Shown here: positions 33,608 through 42,485 of the stretch, one piece after another
How positions within the stretch are numbered: the stretch's first letter is position 1
How the letters are laid out: the number at the start of each line of letters is the position of its first letter
Source: Lachnospiraceae bacterium XPB1003
GTDB lineage: Bacteria > Bacillota > Clostridia > Lachnospirales > Lachnospiraceae
Length of the DNA stretch: 64,000 bases
NCBI GenBank assembly: GCA_900102065.1
Contig: FMVK01000012.1
Location: forward strand, 38,191 to 102,190
Direction: 5' to 3'
Notes under the pieces: generated by a model
What the model saw: the letters and a program-made list of their open reading frames with translations, nothing else
Databases searched by the model: none
Told to the model about the DNA's origin: nothing
Program-made: the position numbers and the translations under genes

Positions 33608-35242
33608 GTGAGTAATATAAGACTTTCGGCGCTTATCAGCAACGGAATGATCGTTCAAAGAGGCAAGAAGGTACACGTCTGGGGATGGTCAGACAGTGCG
33701 GTTCATGTAGAAGGCTGTATTTCGGACAATAAAGCATCGGCTGATGCGATCAAAGATGAGAATGAATACAGATTTGATCTGTATTTTGATGAACTTCCCG
33801 CAGGTGGACCCTACGAGCTTGAGATCAGGGCTGAGGGTGGAGTTATCAAAGTATCAGATGTTTATTCCGGTGACGTATTCCAGTTAGCCGGACAGTCTAA
33901 TATAGAATTTCCTATGAGCAGGGTAAGAGATACTTATCCTGAGTATTTTGAGGCTCCAAAGGACAATCTTATAAGAACGTTTAAAGTCGTTGAGAACGGC
34001 AATTTTCACGGCCCCTTAAAAGAGGTTCAGAGCGGCTCATGGGTTGATGTAAACGAGGCGTCGCTTCCGGATTATTCAGCCATCGGATTTTTCATGGCTA
34101 AGGCTTTAAGAGCATCAGAAGATGTTCCGGTGGGCCTTGTCAATACCACACTCGGCGGCTCTACCATCGAATCCTGGATGAGCAAGGATATGCTTGCAGC
34201 ATGGCCCGATGATATCAAGCTTGCAGAGAAGTATGCCGATGATGCTTTTCTGGCTGAAGTTAAGCGTACCAATGAGCATAACGGAAGCAGTTGGAGAGAA
34301 GAGGCGGCCAATAAGGATAAGGGCCTTTCTGAAAAGTGGTATGAATTAACTGACGGAGTCGATGAAGTAAACGGCTGGAAGGATATAGAGATACCTTCGA
34401 TCTTTAAAGAGATCCCGGATCTTAAAGGATATATCGGCAGTGTATGGCTTTGGAAAGAAATCGATGTTCCTGCTTCGCTTGCCGGCAAGGAAGCTGTTTT
34501 ATGGTTCGGCACCATGGTTGACTATGATATCACTTATTTAAACGGTGAGGAGATAGGAAGAACAGAGTATTTGTATCCTCCCCGCAGATATGCGATCCGA
34601 AAGGGCCTGCTCAAGGAAGGTAAGAATCATATATGCATCAGACTGGGAATCGAGACGGGAAGAGGCCGCGTAACACCCGGCAAGCTTCTGGCGATCCTTA
34701 CGGGAAGCGGAAAACGTATCTGTGACGGATTTAACGAGACCGTGGAAGGCTTTGATGATGTATTGGATGTTTCAGGTACATGGAAATATAAGAAGGGATG
34801 CAGCATGGAGAAGGTTGCTCCTACGGATTTCTTCAACTGGAAGCCCACAGCTCTTTTCAACGGTATGTTAAATCCCTGCACCAACTATCCCGTAAAAGCT
34901 GTTATCTGGTATCAGGGCGAATCCAATGCCGGAAGGAGCAGTATGTATTTCGACCAACTGAAATCTATGACAGAGGGATACAGAAAGCTCTGGAAAGATG
35001 ATTCGCTTCCGGTTATCACGGTTAAGCTTCCTGAGTTCGATGATGTGACTTATGAACCGGACGGAACTGACAATATCAGGACAGACTGGTCCGATATGCA
35101 GAAGGTTCAGGAAGCCTGCACCGCAATTCCCGGGGTTTATCTCGTGGAAACCGCAGGAACAGGTGAGATCAATGATCTTCATCCACAGCGCAAGAAACCA
35201 ATCGGTGACAGAATCGCTGAGATAGTAAAATCATTAAAATGA
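33608..35242 (+). CDS. SGNH-hydrolase acetylesterase (sialate O-acetylesterase/CE6-like)
   Basis: 544 residues. Motifs of the family are FQLAGQSNIEFPMSRV with the Ser nucleophile near 97, GLVNTTLGGSTIESWMS, VIWYQGESNAGRSS, and the late DLHPQ that supplies Asp/His. A beta-sandwich insertion (about 240-370, WKDIEIPSIF to GRGRVTPGK) is typical of this family. Removal of acetyl groups from imported xylo-oligosaccharides is the best role in this context. No signal peptide. The start is GTG 33608 with GGAGGTG upstream. It is 26 bases before GH43. Confidence 0.88.
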   Translation: MSNIRLSALISNGMIVQRGKKVHVWGWSDSAVHVEGCISDNKASADAIKDENEYRFDLYFDELPAGGPYELEIRAEGGVIKVSDVYSGDVFQLAGQSNIEFPMSRVRDTYPEYFEAPKDNLIRTFKVVENGNFHGPLKEVQSGSWVDVNEASLPDYSAIGFFMAKALRASEDVPVGLVNTTLGGSTIESWMSKDMLAAWPDDIKLAEKYADDAFLAEVKRTNEHNGSSWREEAANKDKGLSEKWYELTDGVDEVNGWKDIEIPSIFKEIPDLKGYIGSVWLWKEIDVPASLAGKEAVLWFGTMVDYDITYLNGEEIGRTEYLYPPRRYAIRKGLLKEGKNHICIRLGIETGRGRVTPGKLLAILTGSGKRICDGFNETVEGFDDVLDVSGTWKYKKGCSMEKVAPTDFFNWKPTALFNGMLNPCTNYPVKAVIWYQGESNAGRSSMYFDQLKSMTEGYRKLWKDDSLPVITVKLPEFDDVTYEPDGTDNIRTDWSDMQKVQEACTAIPGVYLVETAGTGEINDLHPQRKKPIGDRIAEIVKSLK

Positions 35243-35268
35243 TCATATTTTAAAATACGGAGGTTTAT

Positions 35269-36846
35269 ATGAGCGTAACCGCTAAGAATCCTATTCTTCC
35301 CGGATTTTATCCGGATCCTACATTTTGTGCGGTAGGAGATGATTACTATATCGTCAATTCATCATTTTCATATTTTCCCGGACTTCCGATCCTTCACAGC
35401 AAGGATCTGGCACACTGGGAACAGATAGGAAATGTTTTGGACAGAGCAAGCCAGCTGCCTCTTAAGAACAGTGGCGTGAGCAGAGGCCTTTTTGCACCGA
35501 CTCTCAGATTCCATGACGGAAAGTTCTATTGCATCTGTACCAACGTATCCTTCGGAGGTAACTTCATCGTTACGGCCGAGAATCCCGAAGGTCCCTGGTC
35601 AGAGCCCGTTTATATCAAGGATGCGGACGGTATCGATCCCAGCATCTTCTTTGATGATGACGGAAAAATGTATTACACCGGAACACATCCCAATCCTGAA
35701 GGGGAGAAGCACAACGGTGACTGGTATATATATGTTCAGGAGATGGACAGAGAGACTTTCCAGCTTATCGGTGAACCCCATAATGTATGGAACGGTGCCA
35801 TGAGAAATGTTATCTGGCCCGAGGGTCCTCATCTTTTCAAGAAGGACGGATATTATTACATAATGCATGCGGAAGGCGGTACAGGCCCGGATCACTGCGA
35901 ATCAATCTGTCGCAGTGAGAATGTTTACGGTCCTTTCGTCGGATTCCCCAAGAACCCGATCATCACACACAGACATCTTGGCAAGAACTATCCTATCCAG
36001 TATGTCGGACATGCAGATATGATCGAGACTTCCAAGGGTGAATTCTTTATGATCATGCTGGCTGTAAGACCGCTTGAGACATATACCACAATGGGACGCG
36101 AGACCTTCATTGCAAAGGTTGAGTGGGAAGACGGATGGCCCGTAGTCAATCCCGGAGTAGGTATGCTCACGGATACAGTTGAGATCGATCTTAATGAGTG
36201 GATCCCCGAGAAAGACGCATCCTCATTCACTTCAAGAACAGAGAGTCTTACAAGACCTCCTTTTGGAAGCAAGAAGTATGATTTCACAAAGATGACAAAG
36301 CTCGGATGTGAGTTCATGGCATTCAGAAATCCCAAGGATACAATGTATAAGCTTTCCGATAAGGGACTTGAGCTTAATTATGATAAGTGTGATCTGACAG
36401 CTGAAGATGAGATGTCTTTCCTCTGCATCAGACAGCAGCATCACAGTTTTGATCTTACAACCGAGATCGCGCTTGATTCTCTTAAGGATGAGTATGCGGC
36501 AGGTATCACTGTACTTCAGAACAACCTTTACAACCTTCGCGTGGAAGTAAAGGGCGGCAATGTATCGGCTGTTCTTTGCCAGGATGGTAAGGATGAAGTC
36601 AAGGGAAGCGCAACGCTTAAGGAAGTGGCAGGTGCAGATACCGTTAAGCTTGAGATCAGGATCAGAGGGCTTAAGGCTGAGCTTTATGCCGGAGATAAGA
36701 AGTTAGGTGAGGCTAATGTAAAGAATCTTTCAACCGAGGTAGCGGGAGGATTCGTTGGATGTACTGTCGGATTATATGCAAATGCCGGCGGCAGTGAAAC
36801 ATCCGATTATGCAGCATTCAGGACTTTTGAATATATCGCTGAATAA
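35269..36846 (+). CDS. GH43 beta-xylosidase/alpha-L-arabinofuranosidase
   Basis: 525 residues. The five-blade propeller begins NPILPGFYPDPTFCAVGDDY with the general base Asp16; the pKa-modulating Asp is in DGIDPSIFFDDDG and the acid Glu in VIWPEGPHLFKKDG. From about 330 a beta-sandwich domain follows (SFLCIRQQHHSFDLTT), as in GH43 beta-xylosidases. No signal peptide. RBS ACGGAGG. It is part of the same run as the esterase and the second GH3. GH43 members act as beta-xylosidase, arabinofuranosidase or both; sequence alone does not decide which. Confidence 0.92.
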   Translation: MSVTAKNPILPGFYPDPTFCAVGDDYYIVNSSFSYFPGLPILHSKDLAHWEQIGNVLDRASQLPLKNSGVSRGLFAPTLRFHDGKFYCICTNVSFGGNFIVTAENPEGPWSEPVYIKDADGIDPSIFFDDDGKMYYTGTHPNPEGEKHNGDWYIYVQEMDRETFQLIGEPHNVWNGAMRNVIWPEGPHLFKKDGYYYIMHAEGGTGPDHCESICRSENVYGPFVGFPKNPIITHRHLGKNYPIQYVGHADMIETSKGEFFMIMLAVRPLETYTTMGRETFIAKVEWEDGWPVVNPGVGMLTDTVEIDLNEWIPEKDASSFTSRTESLTRPPFGSKKYDFTKMTKLGCEFMAFRNPKDTMYKLSDKGLELNYDKCDLTAEDEMSFLCIRQQHHSFDLTTEIALDSLKDEYAAGITVLQNNLYNLRVEVKGGNVSAVLCQDGKDEVKGSATLKEVAGADTVKLEIRIRGLKAELYAGDKKLGEANVKNLSTEVAGGFVGCTVGLYANAGGSETSDYAAFRTFEYIAE

Positions 36847-36867
36847 CAGCCGGAGGGCATGAACTTA

Positions 36868-36897
36868 CATATGTGACAGATATGACTGTCAGCACAT
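36868..36897 (+). promoter_or_regulatory. Intercistronic inverted repeat between GH43 and GH3
   Basis: TGACAG (36874-36879) and CTGTCA (36886-36891) form a perfect 6-bp arm, with partly pairing flanks. No T run follows. Possible mRNA stabiliser or binding site. Confidence 0.35.
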
Positions 36898-36921
36898 ACG
36901 GAAAGGGTTATTGGGCATACA

Positions 36922-39072
36922 ATGGAAAACGAATTCAGAGAAAAAGCGGAAGCACTTGTTGGACAAATGACCATAGAGGAGGCAGCATCACAGCTTCTTA
37001 CCAAGTCTCCAGCTATCGACAGACTGGGGATCCCGGCATATAACTGGTGGAACGAAGGCCTGCACGGAGTTGCCAGGGCAGGTACTGCTACTGTATTCCC
37101 TCAGGCCATAGGCCTTGCGGCAATGTTTGACGCTGATTCCCTGAAGGAAATTGCGGAGGTGATCTCCACCGAGGCAAGAGCAAAGTACAATATGCAGTCG
37201 GCGGCCGGTGACAGGGATATCTACAAGGGTGTCAGCATGTGGTCACCCAATATCAATCTTTTCAGAGATCCGAGATGGGGCCGTGGACAGGAATGCTACG
37301 GAGAAGATCCTTATCTTACTTCACGCCTGGGTGTAGCTTTTATCAAGGGGCTTCAGGGCGACGGGAAATATCTGAGAGTATCCGCATGCGCAAAGCATTT
37401 TGCTGTTCATTCGGGCCCTGAGGAAGGTCGCCACAGCTTTAATGCCATAGTATCCAAAAAGGATATGGTGGAGACGTATCTTCCGGCTTTCCGTGCAGCT
37501 GTAACAGAGGCAGGTGTCGAAGAAGTAATGGGAGCTTATAACCGTACCAACGGTGAGCCCTGCTGCGGAAGCAAGACTCTGCTCAAGGACATACTTATCG
37601 ACGAGTGGGGATTCAGGGGACATGTTGTGAGCGACTGTCTTGCTATACAGGATTTCCATCTCAATCATAAAGTCACGGCCGATGCAGAGGAATCTGCTGC
37701 CCTTGCTCTTAAGAACGGATGTGATATCAACTGCGGTGTTGTTTACGAGCATCTGATGAGCTGCTATGAAAAGGGTATGATAACCGAAGAGGATATCAGA
37801 AAGGCGGCTGTGAAAGTATTTACATCAAGATTTAAGCTTGGGGTACTTTCAGACGACTGTGAATATGATAAAATAGGTTATGAAAAAGTTTCCTGCAGTG
37901 AGCATAAGCAGAAGTCACTTGAAGCAGCATACAGATCCATCGTACTGCTTAAGAATAACGGCATACTGCCGCTTAACAAGGAAGCTCTTAAGACTATTGC
38001 GGTCATCGGACCCAATGCCGATTCCAAGGTGGTTCTTGAAGGCAATTATAATGGAACCGCTGATGAATATATCACCAACATCGAAGGTATCCGCAAGGAG
38101 ATGAGTCCTTCTACAAGGCTTGTATTCTCCGAAGGTTGCCATCTCTATAATGACAGGGTTCAGCCCCTGGCCGAAGCTGATGACCGTATTGCCGAAGCAA
38201 AGGCAGTGGCTTCCATGGCAGATGTAGTTATACTGTGTCTGGGCCTTGATTCTACGATAGAGGGTGAAGAGGGTGATGCCGGTAACAGCTTTGCAGCCGG
38301 TGACAAGAAGAACCTTTTATTCCCGGAGCCTCAGGAGAAGCTCATGCGTGAAGTGGTTTCCACAGGCACTCCGGTCATACTTGTGATAAACAGCGGAAGC
38401 GCACAGGATGTAAGCTACGCCGATGAGAACTGTGCTGCGGTTCTTCAGTGCTGGTATAGCGGACAGTTCGGCGGTCTTGCTCTTGCAAGGACACTTTTCG
38501 GAAGCAACAATCCTTCGGGAAGGCTCCCGGTAACCTTCTACAAAGAGGGTGACCTGCCTCCGTTTGAGGATTATTCCATGAAGAACCGTACCTACAGGTA
38601 TTTCAAGGGAGATGTTCTTTATCCTTTCGGATACGGTCTGGGTTACAGTTCTTTTGAATATTCGGATCTTGAGGTATTCAGCGACGGAACTGACGGAACG
38701 TTCAGAGCGGAGGTTGAAGTCAGAAATACCGGAGATACCGACGGCGAGGAAGTTACCGAGCTCTATATCTGCAATAATGCAGAAGAGATGTTATCCAACG
38801 GAAGAAATAATCCATACAAGTCTTTACTTGATCCCGACAATCAGCCGAAGTGGAGTCTTTGCGGTTTTGTCAGGACAGCGCTTTGTGCGGGTACTTCAAA
38901 GAAGATAGGCTTAAGTATCCCGGAGAGTGCTTTTGTTACTGTACTTGAAGACGGCTCAAGGGTAGTTCTCAGAGGCCGTTACACAATATATGCCGGTGGA
39001 CATCAGCCTGATGAAAGGAGCAGAGCTTTGACCGGCACACAATGTATCAGTGCGGAAATAGAAATACTATAA
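36922..39072 (+). CDS. GH3 beta-xylosidase-like hydrolase
   Basis: 716 residues, the length of family-3 beta-xylosidases. Motifs: MTIEEAASQLLTKSPAIDRLG, YNWWNEGLHGVARAGTATVF, SPNINLFRDPRWGRGQECYG, KHFAVHSGPEEGRH and the nucleophile in GHVVSDCLAIQDF (Asp about 238). The second domain holds VIGPNADSKVVLEGNY and GLDSTIEGEEGD; a fibronectin-III-like domain ends the protein. The NWWNEGLHGVAR form is typical of xylan-side GH3. No signal peptide. It would release xylose from xylo-oligosaccharides in the cytosol, alongside GH43 and GH8. Confidence 0.92.
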   Translation: MENEFREKAEALVGQMTIEEAASQLLTKSPAIDRLGIPAYNWWNEGLHGVARAGTATVFPQAIGLAAMFDADSLKEIAEVISTEARAKYNMQSAAGDRDIYKGVSMWSPNINLFRDPRWGRGQECYGEDPYLTSRLGVAFIKGLQGDGKYLRVSACAKHFAVHSGPEEGRHSFNAIVSKKDMVETYLPAFRAAVTEAGVEEVMGAYNRTNGEPCCGSKTLLKDILIDEWGFRGHVVSDCLAIQDFHLNHKVTADAEESAALALKNGCDINCGVVYEHLMSCYEKGMITEEDIRKAAVKVFTSRFKLGVLSDDCEYDKIGYEKVSCSEHKQKSLEAAYRSIVLLKNNGILPLNKEALKTIAVIGPNADSKVVLEGNYNGTADEYITNIEGIRKEMSPSTRLVFSEGCHLYNDRVQPLAEADDRIAEAKAVASMADVVILCLGLDSTIEGEEGDAGNSFAAGDKKNLLFPEPQEKLMREVVSTGTPVILVINSGSAQDVSYADENCAAVLQCWYSGQFGGLALARTLFGSNNPSGRLPVTFYKEGDLPPFEDYSMKNRTYRYFKGDVLYPFGYGLGYSSFEYSDLEVFSDGTDGTFRAEVEVRNTGDTDGEEVTELYICNNAEEMLSNGRNNPYKSLLDPDNQPKWSLCGFVRTALCAGTSKKIGLSIPESAFVTVLEDGSRVVLRGRYTIYAGGHQPDERSRALTGTQCISAEIEIL

Positions 39073-39098
39073 AGAAAGAAGGGTAAAGAGGGCAAAAA

Positions 39099-39929
39099 AT
39101 GGACATCAAAGGACTTGAAAGAACAGCGAACAAAGTCAGAATCGGTATTGTGACAGCCGTTCATAGCGCGAAGTGCGGTCATCCGGGCGGAGCTCTTTCA
39201 TCGGCTGATATTCTCACATATCTCTTCTTCCAGGAGATGAATATCGATCCCGCAAACCCTAAAAAGGAGGACAGAGACAGATTTGTTCTCTCTAAGGGGC
39301 ACTCAGCACCGGGATATTATTCCGTGCTTGCAAACAGAGGATTTTTCCCTGTTGAAGATCTTAAGACCTTAAGACACACCGGTTCATATCTTCAGGGCCA
39401 TCCTGATATGAAGCATATCCCCGGTGTAGACATGTCATCGGGCTCGCTCGGACAGGGCATCTCAGCCGCTGTAGGAATGGCTCTCGGTGCAAAACTTAAG
39501 GGGGCGAACAACAGAGTATACTGTCTTCTCGGAGACGGTGAGATCGAAGAAGGTCAGGTTTGGGAAGCTGCTATGTTCGCAGGCTTCAGAAAGCTTGATA
39601 ATCTTGTTCTGATCGTTGACAATAATGACCTTCAGATCGACGGTCATTTAAATGAGGTATGCTCACCTGATCCTATTGATGAAAAATTCAAGGCATTCAA
39701 TTTCAATGTGATCACCATCAACGGAAATGATATGGCGGAAGTGGCAAAGGCTTTTGAAGCTGCAAAGGCTGTTAAGGATAAGCCCACTGCTATCATAGCT
39801 AATACTGTAAAAGGCAAGGGCGTGTCATTCATGGAGAACCAGGCAGGATGGCATGGCAAGGCACCTAATGACGAAGAGTTTGAAACTGCAATGAAGGATC
39901 TTGAAAGGTTGGGAGAAGAAATTGGATAA
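39099..39929 (+). CDS. Transketolase, N-terminal (thiamine diphosphate) subunit
   Basis: 276 residues, the usual length of the N-terminal half in split transketolases. It carries GHPGGALSSADILTYLFF, SKGHSAPGYYSVLANRGFF, HPDMKHIPGVDMSSGSLGQG and the ThDP-binding GDGEIEEGQVWEA ... VDNNDLQIDG. It works with the next gene to exchange two-carbon units between pentose and triose/hexose phosphates. Its stop overlaps the start of the C-terminal half by eight bases, ensuring equal amounts. Placed between GH3 and xylB it indicates a complete route from xylose into central metabolism. Confidence 0.94.
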   Translation: MDIKGLERTANKVRIGIVTAVHSAKCGHPGGALSSADILTYLFFQEMNIDPANPKKEDRDRFVLSKGHSAPGYYSVLANRGFFPVEDLKTLRHTGSYLQGHPDMKHIPGVDMSSGSLGQGISAAVGMALGAKLKGANNRVYCLLGDGEIEEGQVWEAAMFAGFRKLDNLVLIVDNNDLQIDGHLNEVCSPDPIDEKFKAFNFNVITINGNDMAEVAKAFEAAKAVKDKPTAIIANTVKGKGVSFMENQAGWHGKAPNDEEFETAMKDLERLGEEIG

Positions 39930-40866
39930 GACAAAGAAGATAGCTACAAGAGAAAGTTACGGAAACGCACTGGCAGAGCTCGGAAAAGAGCATGATAATG
40001 TTATTGTTCTGGATGCTGACCTTGCAGCAGCAACCAAGACATCCACATTCAAGAAAGCATTCCCCGACAGACATATTGACTGCGGTATCGCAGAGAGCAA
40101 TATGATGGGAATCGCAGCAGGTCTTTCAACCTGCGGATACGTACCGTTCGCAAGCACCTTCGCAATGTTCGCTGCAGGCAGAGCTTACGAGCAGGTAAGG
40201 AACTCCATCGGATATCCTAAGCTTAATGTTAAGATCGGTGCTACTCATGCCGGTATCTCGGTTGGTGAGGACGGTGCTTCTCATCAGTGCAACGAGGATC
40301 TTGCTCTCATGCGTATGATCCCCGGAATGACCGTTATCTGCCCTGCAGATGATATCGAAGCAAAGGCTGCAGTTAAGGCTGCTTACGAACTTGAGGGACC
40401 TGTATATCTCAGATTCGGACGTCTTGCAGTGCCTATTGTTAATGACAACAGTGATTACAAGTTCGAGATCGGCAAGGGCGTTAAGCTTCTTGACGGAAGT
40501 GATGTTACCATCATCGCAACAGGTCTTGAGGTAGCTTATGCACTTGATGCTGCAGAGATGCTTGCAGCTCAGGGAATCAGCGCTGCAGTCGTTAATATGC
40601 ATACCATCAAGCCTCTTGATAAGGAACTTGTACTTGCCGAAGCAGCACGCACAAAGCGTATTGTTACCGTTGAAGAGCATTCCGTTCTCGGAGGTCTCGG
40701 CGGAGCAGTTGCGGAAGTTCTTTCCGAGAATGCATGCGCACCTCTTCTCAGGATCGGTGTAAATGATGTATTCGGTGAGTCCGGCCCTGCAACAGAGCTG
40801 GTATCCAAGTACGGTCTTGATGCTGAAGGTATCTGCGGAAGCGTCACAAAATGGATCAAGAAGTAA
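39922..40866 (+). CDS. Transketolase, C-terminal subunit
   Basis: 314 residues. It contains the pyrimidine-binding and C-terminal domains: ATRESYGNALAELGKEHDN, DADLAAATKTSTFKK, RHIDCGIAESNMMGIAAGLS with the catalytic Glu, and IGATHAGISVGEDGASHQ. TTG 39922 is the most likely start, with GGGAGAAG seven bases upstream, overlapping the preceding stop; this makes MDKTKKIATRE. A TTG at 39901 is possible but has no site. It is followed by xylB after 34 bases. Confidence 0.93.
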   Translation: MDKTKKIATRESYGNALAELGKEHDNVIVLDADLAAATKTSTFKKAFPDRHIDCGIAESNMMGIAAGLSTCGYVPFASTFAMFAAGRAYEQVRNSIGYPKLNVKIGATHAGISVGEDGASHQCNEDLALMRMIPGMTVICPADDIEAKAAVKAAYELEGPVYLRFGRLAVPIVNDNSDYKFEIGKGVKLLDGSDVTIIATGLEVAYALDAAEMLAAQGISAAVVNMHTIKPLDKELVLAEAARTKRIVTVEEHSVLGGLGGAVAEVLSENACAPLLRIGVNDVFGESGPATELVSKYGLDAEGICGSVTKWIKK

Positions 40867-40900
40867 TTTAAGTAATTTACTATAAGGAGAAACAAAAAAC

Positions 40901-42358
40901 ATGTATATCGGTATTGATCTTGGAACATCTTCCGTTAAGCTCCTTCTCATGGAGAATGACGGAACAATACTTGCAAAGGCAGTCAGAGAGTATGGGCTTT
41001 CATTCCCTCACACCGGCTGGTCAGAGCAGAATCCTGAGGACTGGTACGTTCAGACTCTGGATGGAATCAAAGAGCTGCTTGAAGGCAGAGATCACGGCGC
41101 TGTAAAGGGAATCGGTATAGGCGGACAGATGCACGGCCTTGTAATGCTTGATAAGGATGACAATGTTATCAGACCTGCGATCCTTTGGAATGACGGAAGA
41201 ACCGTTGAAGAGACAGATTATCTTAACGACGAATTCGGCCGTGACAAGCTTATGCAGTACACAGGTAATGTTGCATTTGCAGGCTTCACCGCTCCCAAGA
41301 TCCTTTGGGTTAAGAAGAATGAGCCCGAGAATTTTGCAAAGGCTTGCAAGATCATGCTTCCCAAGGACTATCTTGTTTACAAGCTTACAGGCGCTTTCAG
41401 CACTGATATGTCTGATGCTTCCGGAATGCTCCTTTTCGATGTAGAGCATGGAACATGGTCTGCAGAAATGCTTAAAGTCTGCGGTATCACTGAAGATATG
41501 CTTCCTAAGATCTACAAGGGATATGAGGTCGTAGGCGAGCTTACTGACGATATCAAGAATAAGCTTTCACTTACAGGAACAGTTAATGTTTCCGCAGGTG
41601 CCGGCGACAATGCAGCAGCAGCAGTAGGTATGGGTATCGCAGGAGCAGGAAAGTGCAATATCTCCGTAGGTACTTCAGGAACGATATTCCTTACATCCGA
41701 CAGCTACAGAGTGGACAAGACATGTGCGCTTCACTCATTCAGACATGCAGACGGCGGATTCCATCTTCTTGGATGCATGCTCAGTGCAGCATCATGCAAC
41801 AAGTGGTTCATGGATGAGATCCTTCAGACTAAGGATTATGCAGGAGAGCAGAAGCCCATCAGTAAGCTTGGAGAGAATAATGTATTCTTCCTTCCTTACC
41901 TTATGGGTGAGAGATCACCTCATAACGATCCCGAGGTAAGAGGTTCATTCACAGGACTGAGCCTTGATACCACAAGAGCTGATATGGTTCAGGCCATGCT
42001 TGAAGGTGTCGCTTTCGGTGTAAGAGATATGCTCACAGCAGCAAGAAATATCGGTTATGATCCTGCTGAATCATGCATCTGCGGCGGCGGTGCAAAGAGC
42101 CCTCTCTGGAGACAGATCATCGCTAACGTAACAGGTATGAAGCTTGTTACCGTTGAGAATGATGAAGGCCCTTCATACGGTGGTGCTATTCTTGCAGCAG
42201 TAGGAAACGGCGAGTTCAAGACTGTAGCCGAAGCTTCACTTGCGGTTACCAAGACAGGCGCTATCACAGAGCCTGATAAGGCGCTCATTGAGAAGTACAA
42301 TGAGAAGTATGCAAAGTATACAGAGATCTATCCTGCGGTTAAGAATCTGTATCACTGA
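40901..42358 (+). CDS. xylB: Xylulokinase
   Basis: 485 residues of the FGGY kinase family, phosphorylating D-xylulose. Family motifs: MYIGIDLGTSSVKLLLM, IGIGGQMHGLVMLD, ILWNDGRTVEETDYLN, KDYLVYKLTGAFSTDMSDAS, the catalytic Asp in VSAGAGDNAAAAVGMG, and the ATP-binding CICGGGAKSPLWRQI. The QMHGLV block is typical of xylulokinase rather than glycerol or gluconate kinases. RBS AAGGAG. It is the last gene of the xylan run and is closed by a terminator. Confidence 0.94.
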   Translation: MYIGIDLGTSSVKLLLMENDGTILAKAVREYGLSFPHTGWSEQNPEDWYVQTLDGIKELLEGRDHGAVKGIGIGGQMHGLVMLDKDDNVIRPAILWNDGRTVEETDYLNDEFGRDKLMQYTGNVAFAGFTAPKILWVKKNEPENFAKACKIMLPKDYLVYKLTGAFSTDMSDASGMLLFDVEHGTWSAEMLKVCGITEDMLPKIYKGYEVVGELTDDIKNKLSLTGTVNVSAGAGDNAAAAVGMGIAGAGKCNISVGTSGTIFLTSDSYRVDKTCALHSFRHADGGFHLLGCMLSAASCNKWFMDEILQTKDYAGEQKPISKLGENNVFFLPYLMGERSPHNDPEVRGSFTGLSLDTTRADMVQAMLEGVAFGVRDMLTAARNIGYDPAESCICGGGAKSPLWRQIIANVTGMKLVTVENDEGPSYGGAILAAVGNGEFKTVAEASLAVTKTGAITEPDKALIEKYNEKYAKYTEIYPAVKNLYH

Positions 42359-42382
42359 TCACGATCAATAATTGATAACAAA

Positions 42383-42424
42383 GGCGTTCATCCGAGCGTG
42401 TTTCGGGTGAACGTCTTTTTTGTT
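42383..42424 (+). terminator. Rho-independent terminator after xylB
   Basis: GCGTTCATCCGA pairs with TCGGGTGAACG(T) (42384-42395 with about 42402-42413), then TTTTTTGTTTT. It ends the xylan-locus transcript. Confidence 0.8.
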
Positions 42425-42470
42425 TTACGCAAGAAGCATGAAGAACTGCGTAAGAATAGCGTAAATATGT

Positions 42471-42485
42471 TATAATCTCTGTATG
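42471..42485 (+). promoter_or_regulatory. -10 box giving a possibly leaderless AraC-family mRNA
   Basis: A perfect TATAAT (42471-42476) ends six bases before the ATG at 42483, so transcription would start at or next to the start codon. No ribosome binding site is visible. GCGTAAGAATAGCGTAAAT just upstream repeats GCGTAA at 11-base spacing, which could be an activator or autoregulator site. Confidence 0.45.

Noticed and set aside
39099..40866. Transketolase broken by a frameshift
   Set aside because: Two-part transketolases with a short overlap are a known normal form; each half has full domains and a plausible start.
40126..40950. Long antisense open frame (274 codons) over the transketolase C-terminal gene
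   Set aside because: It is a shadow of a strongly codon-biased gene; its protein is Cys/Ser/Leu-rich without domains.
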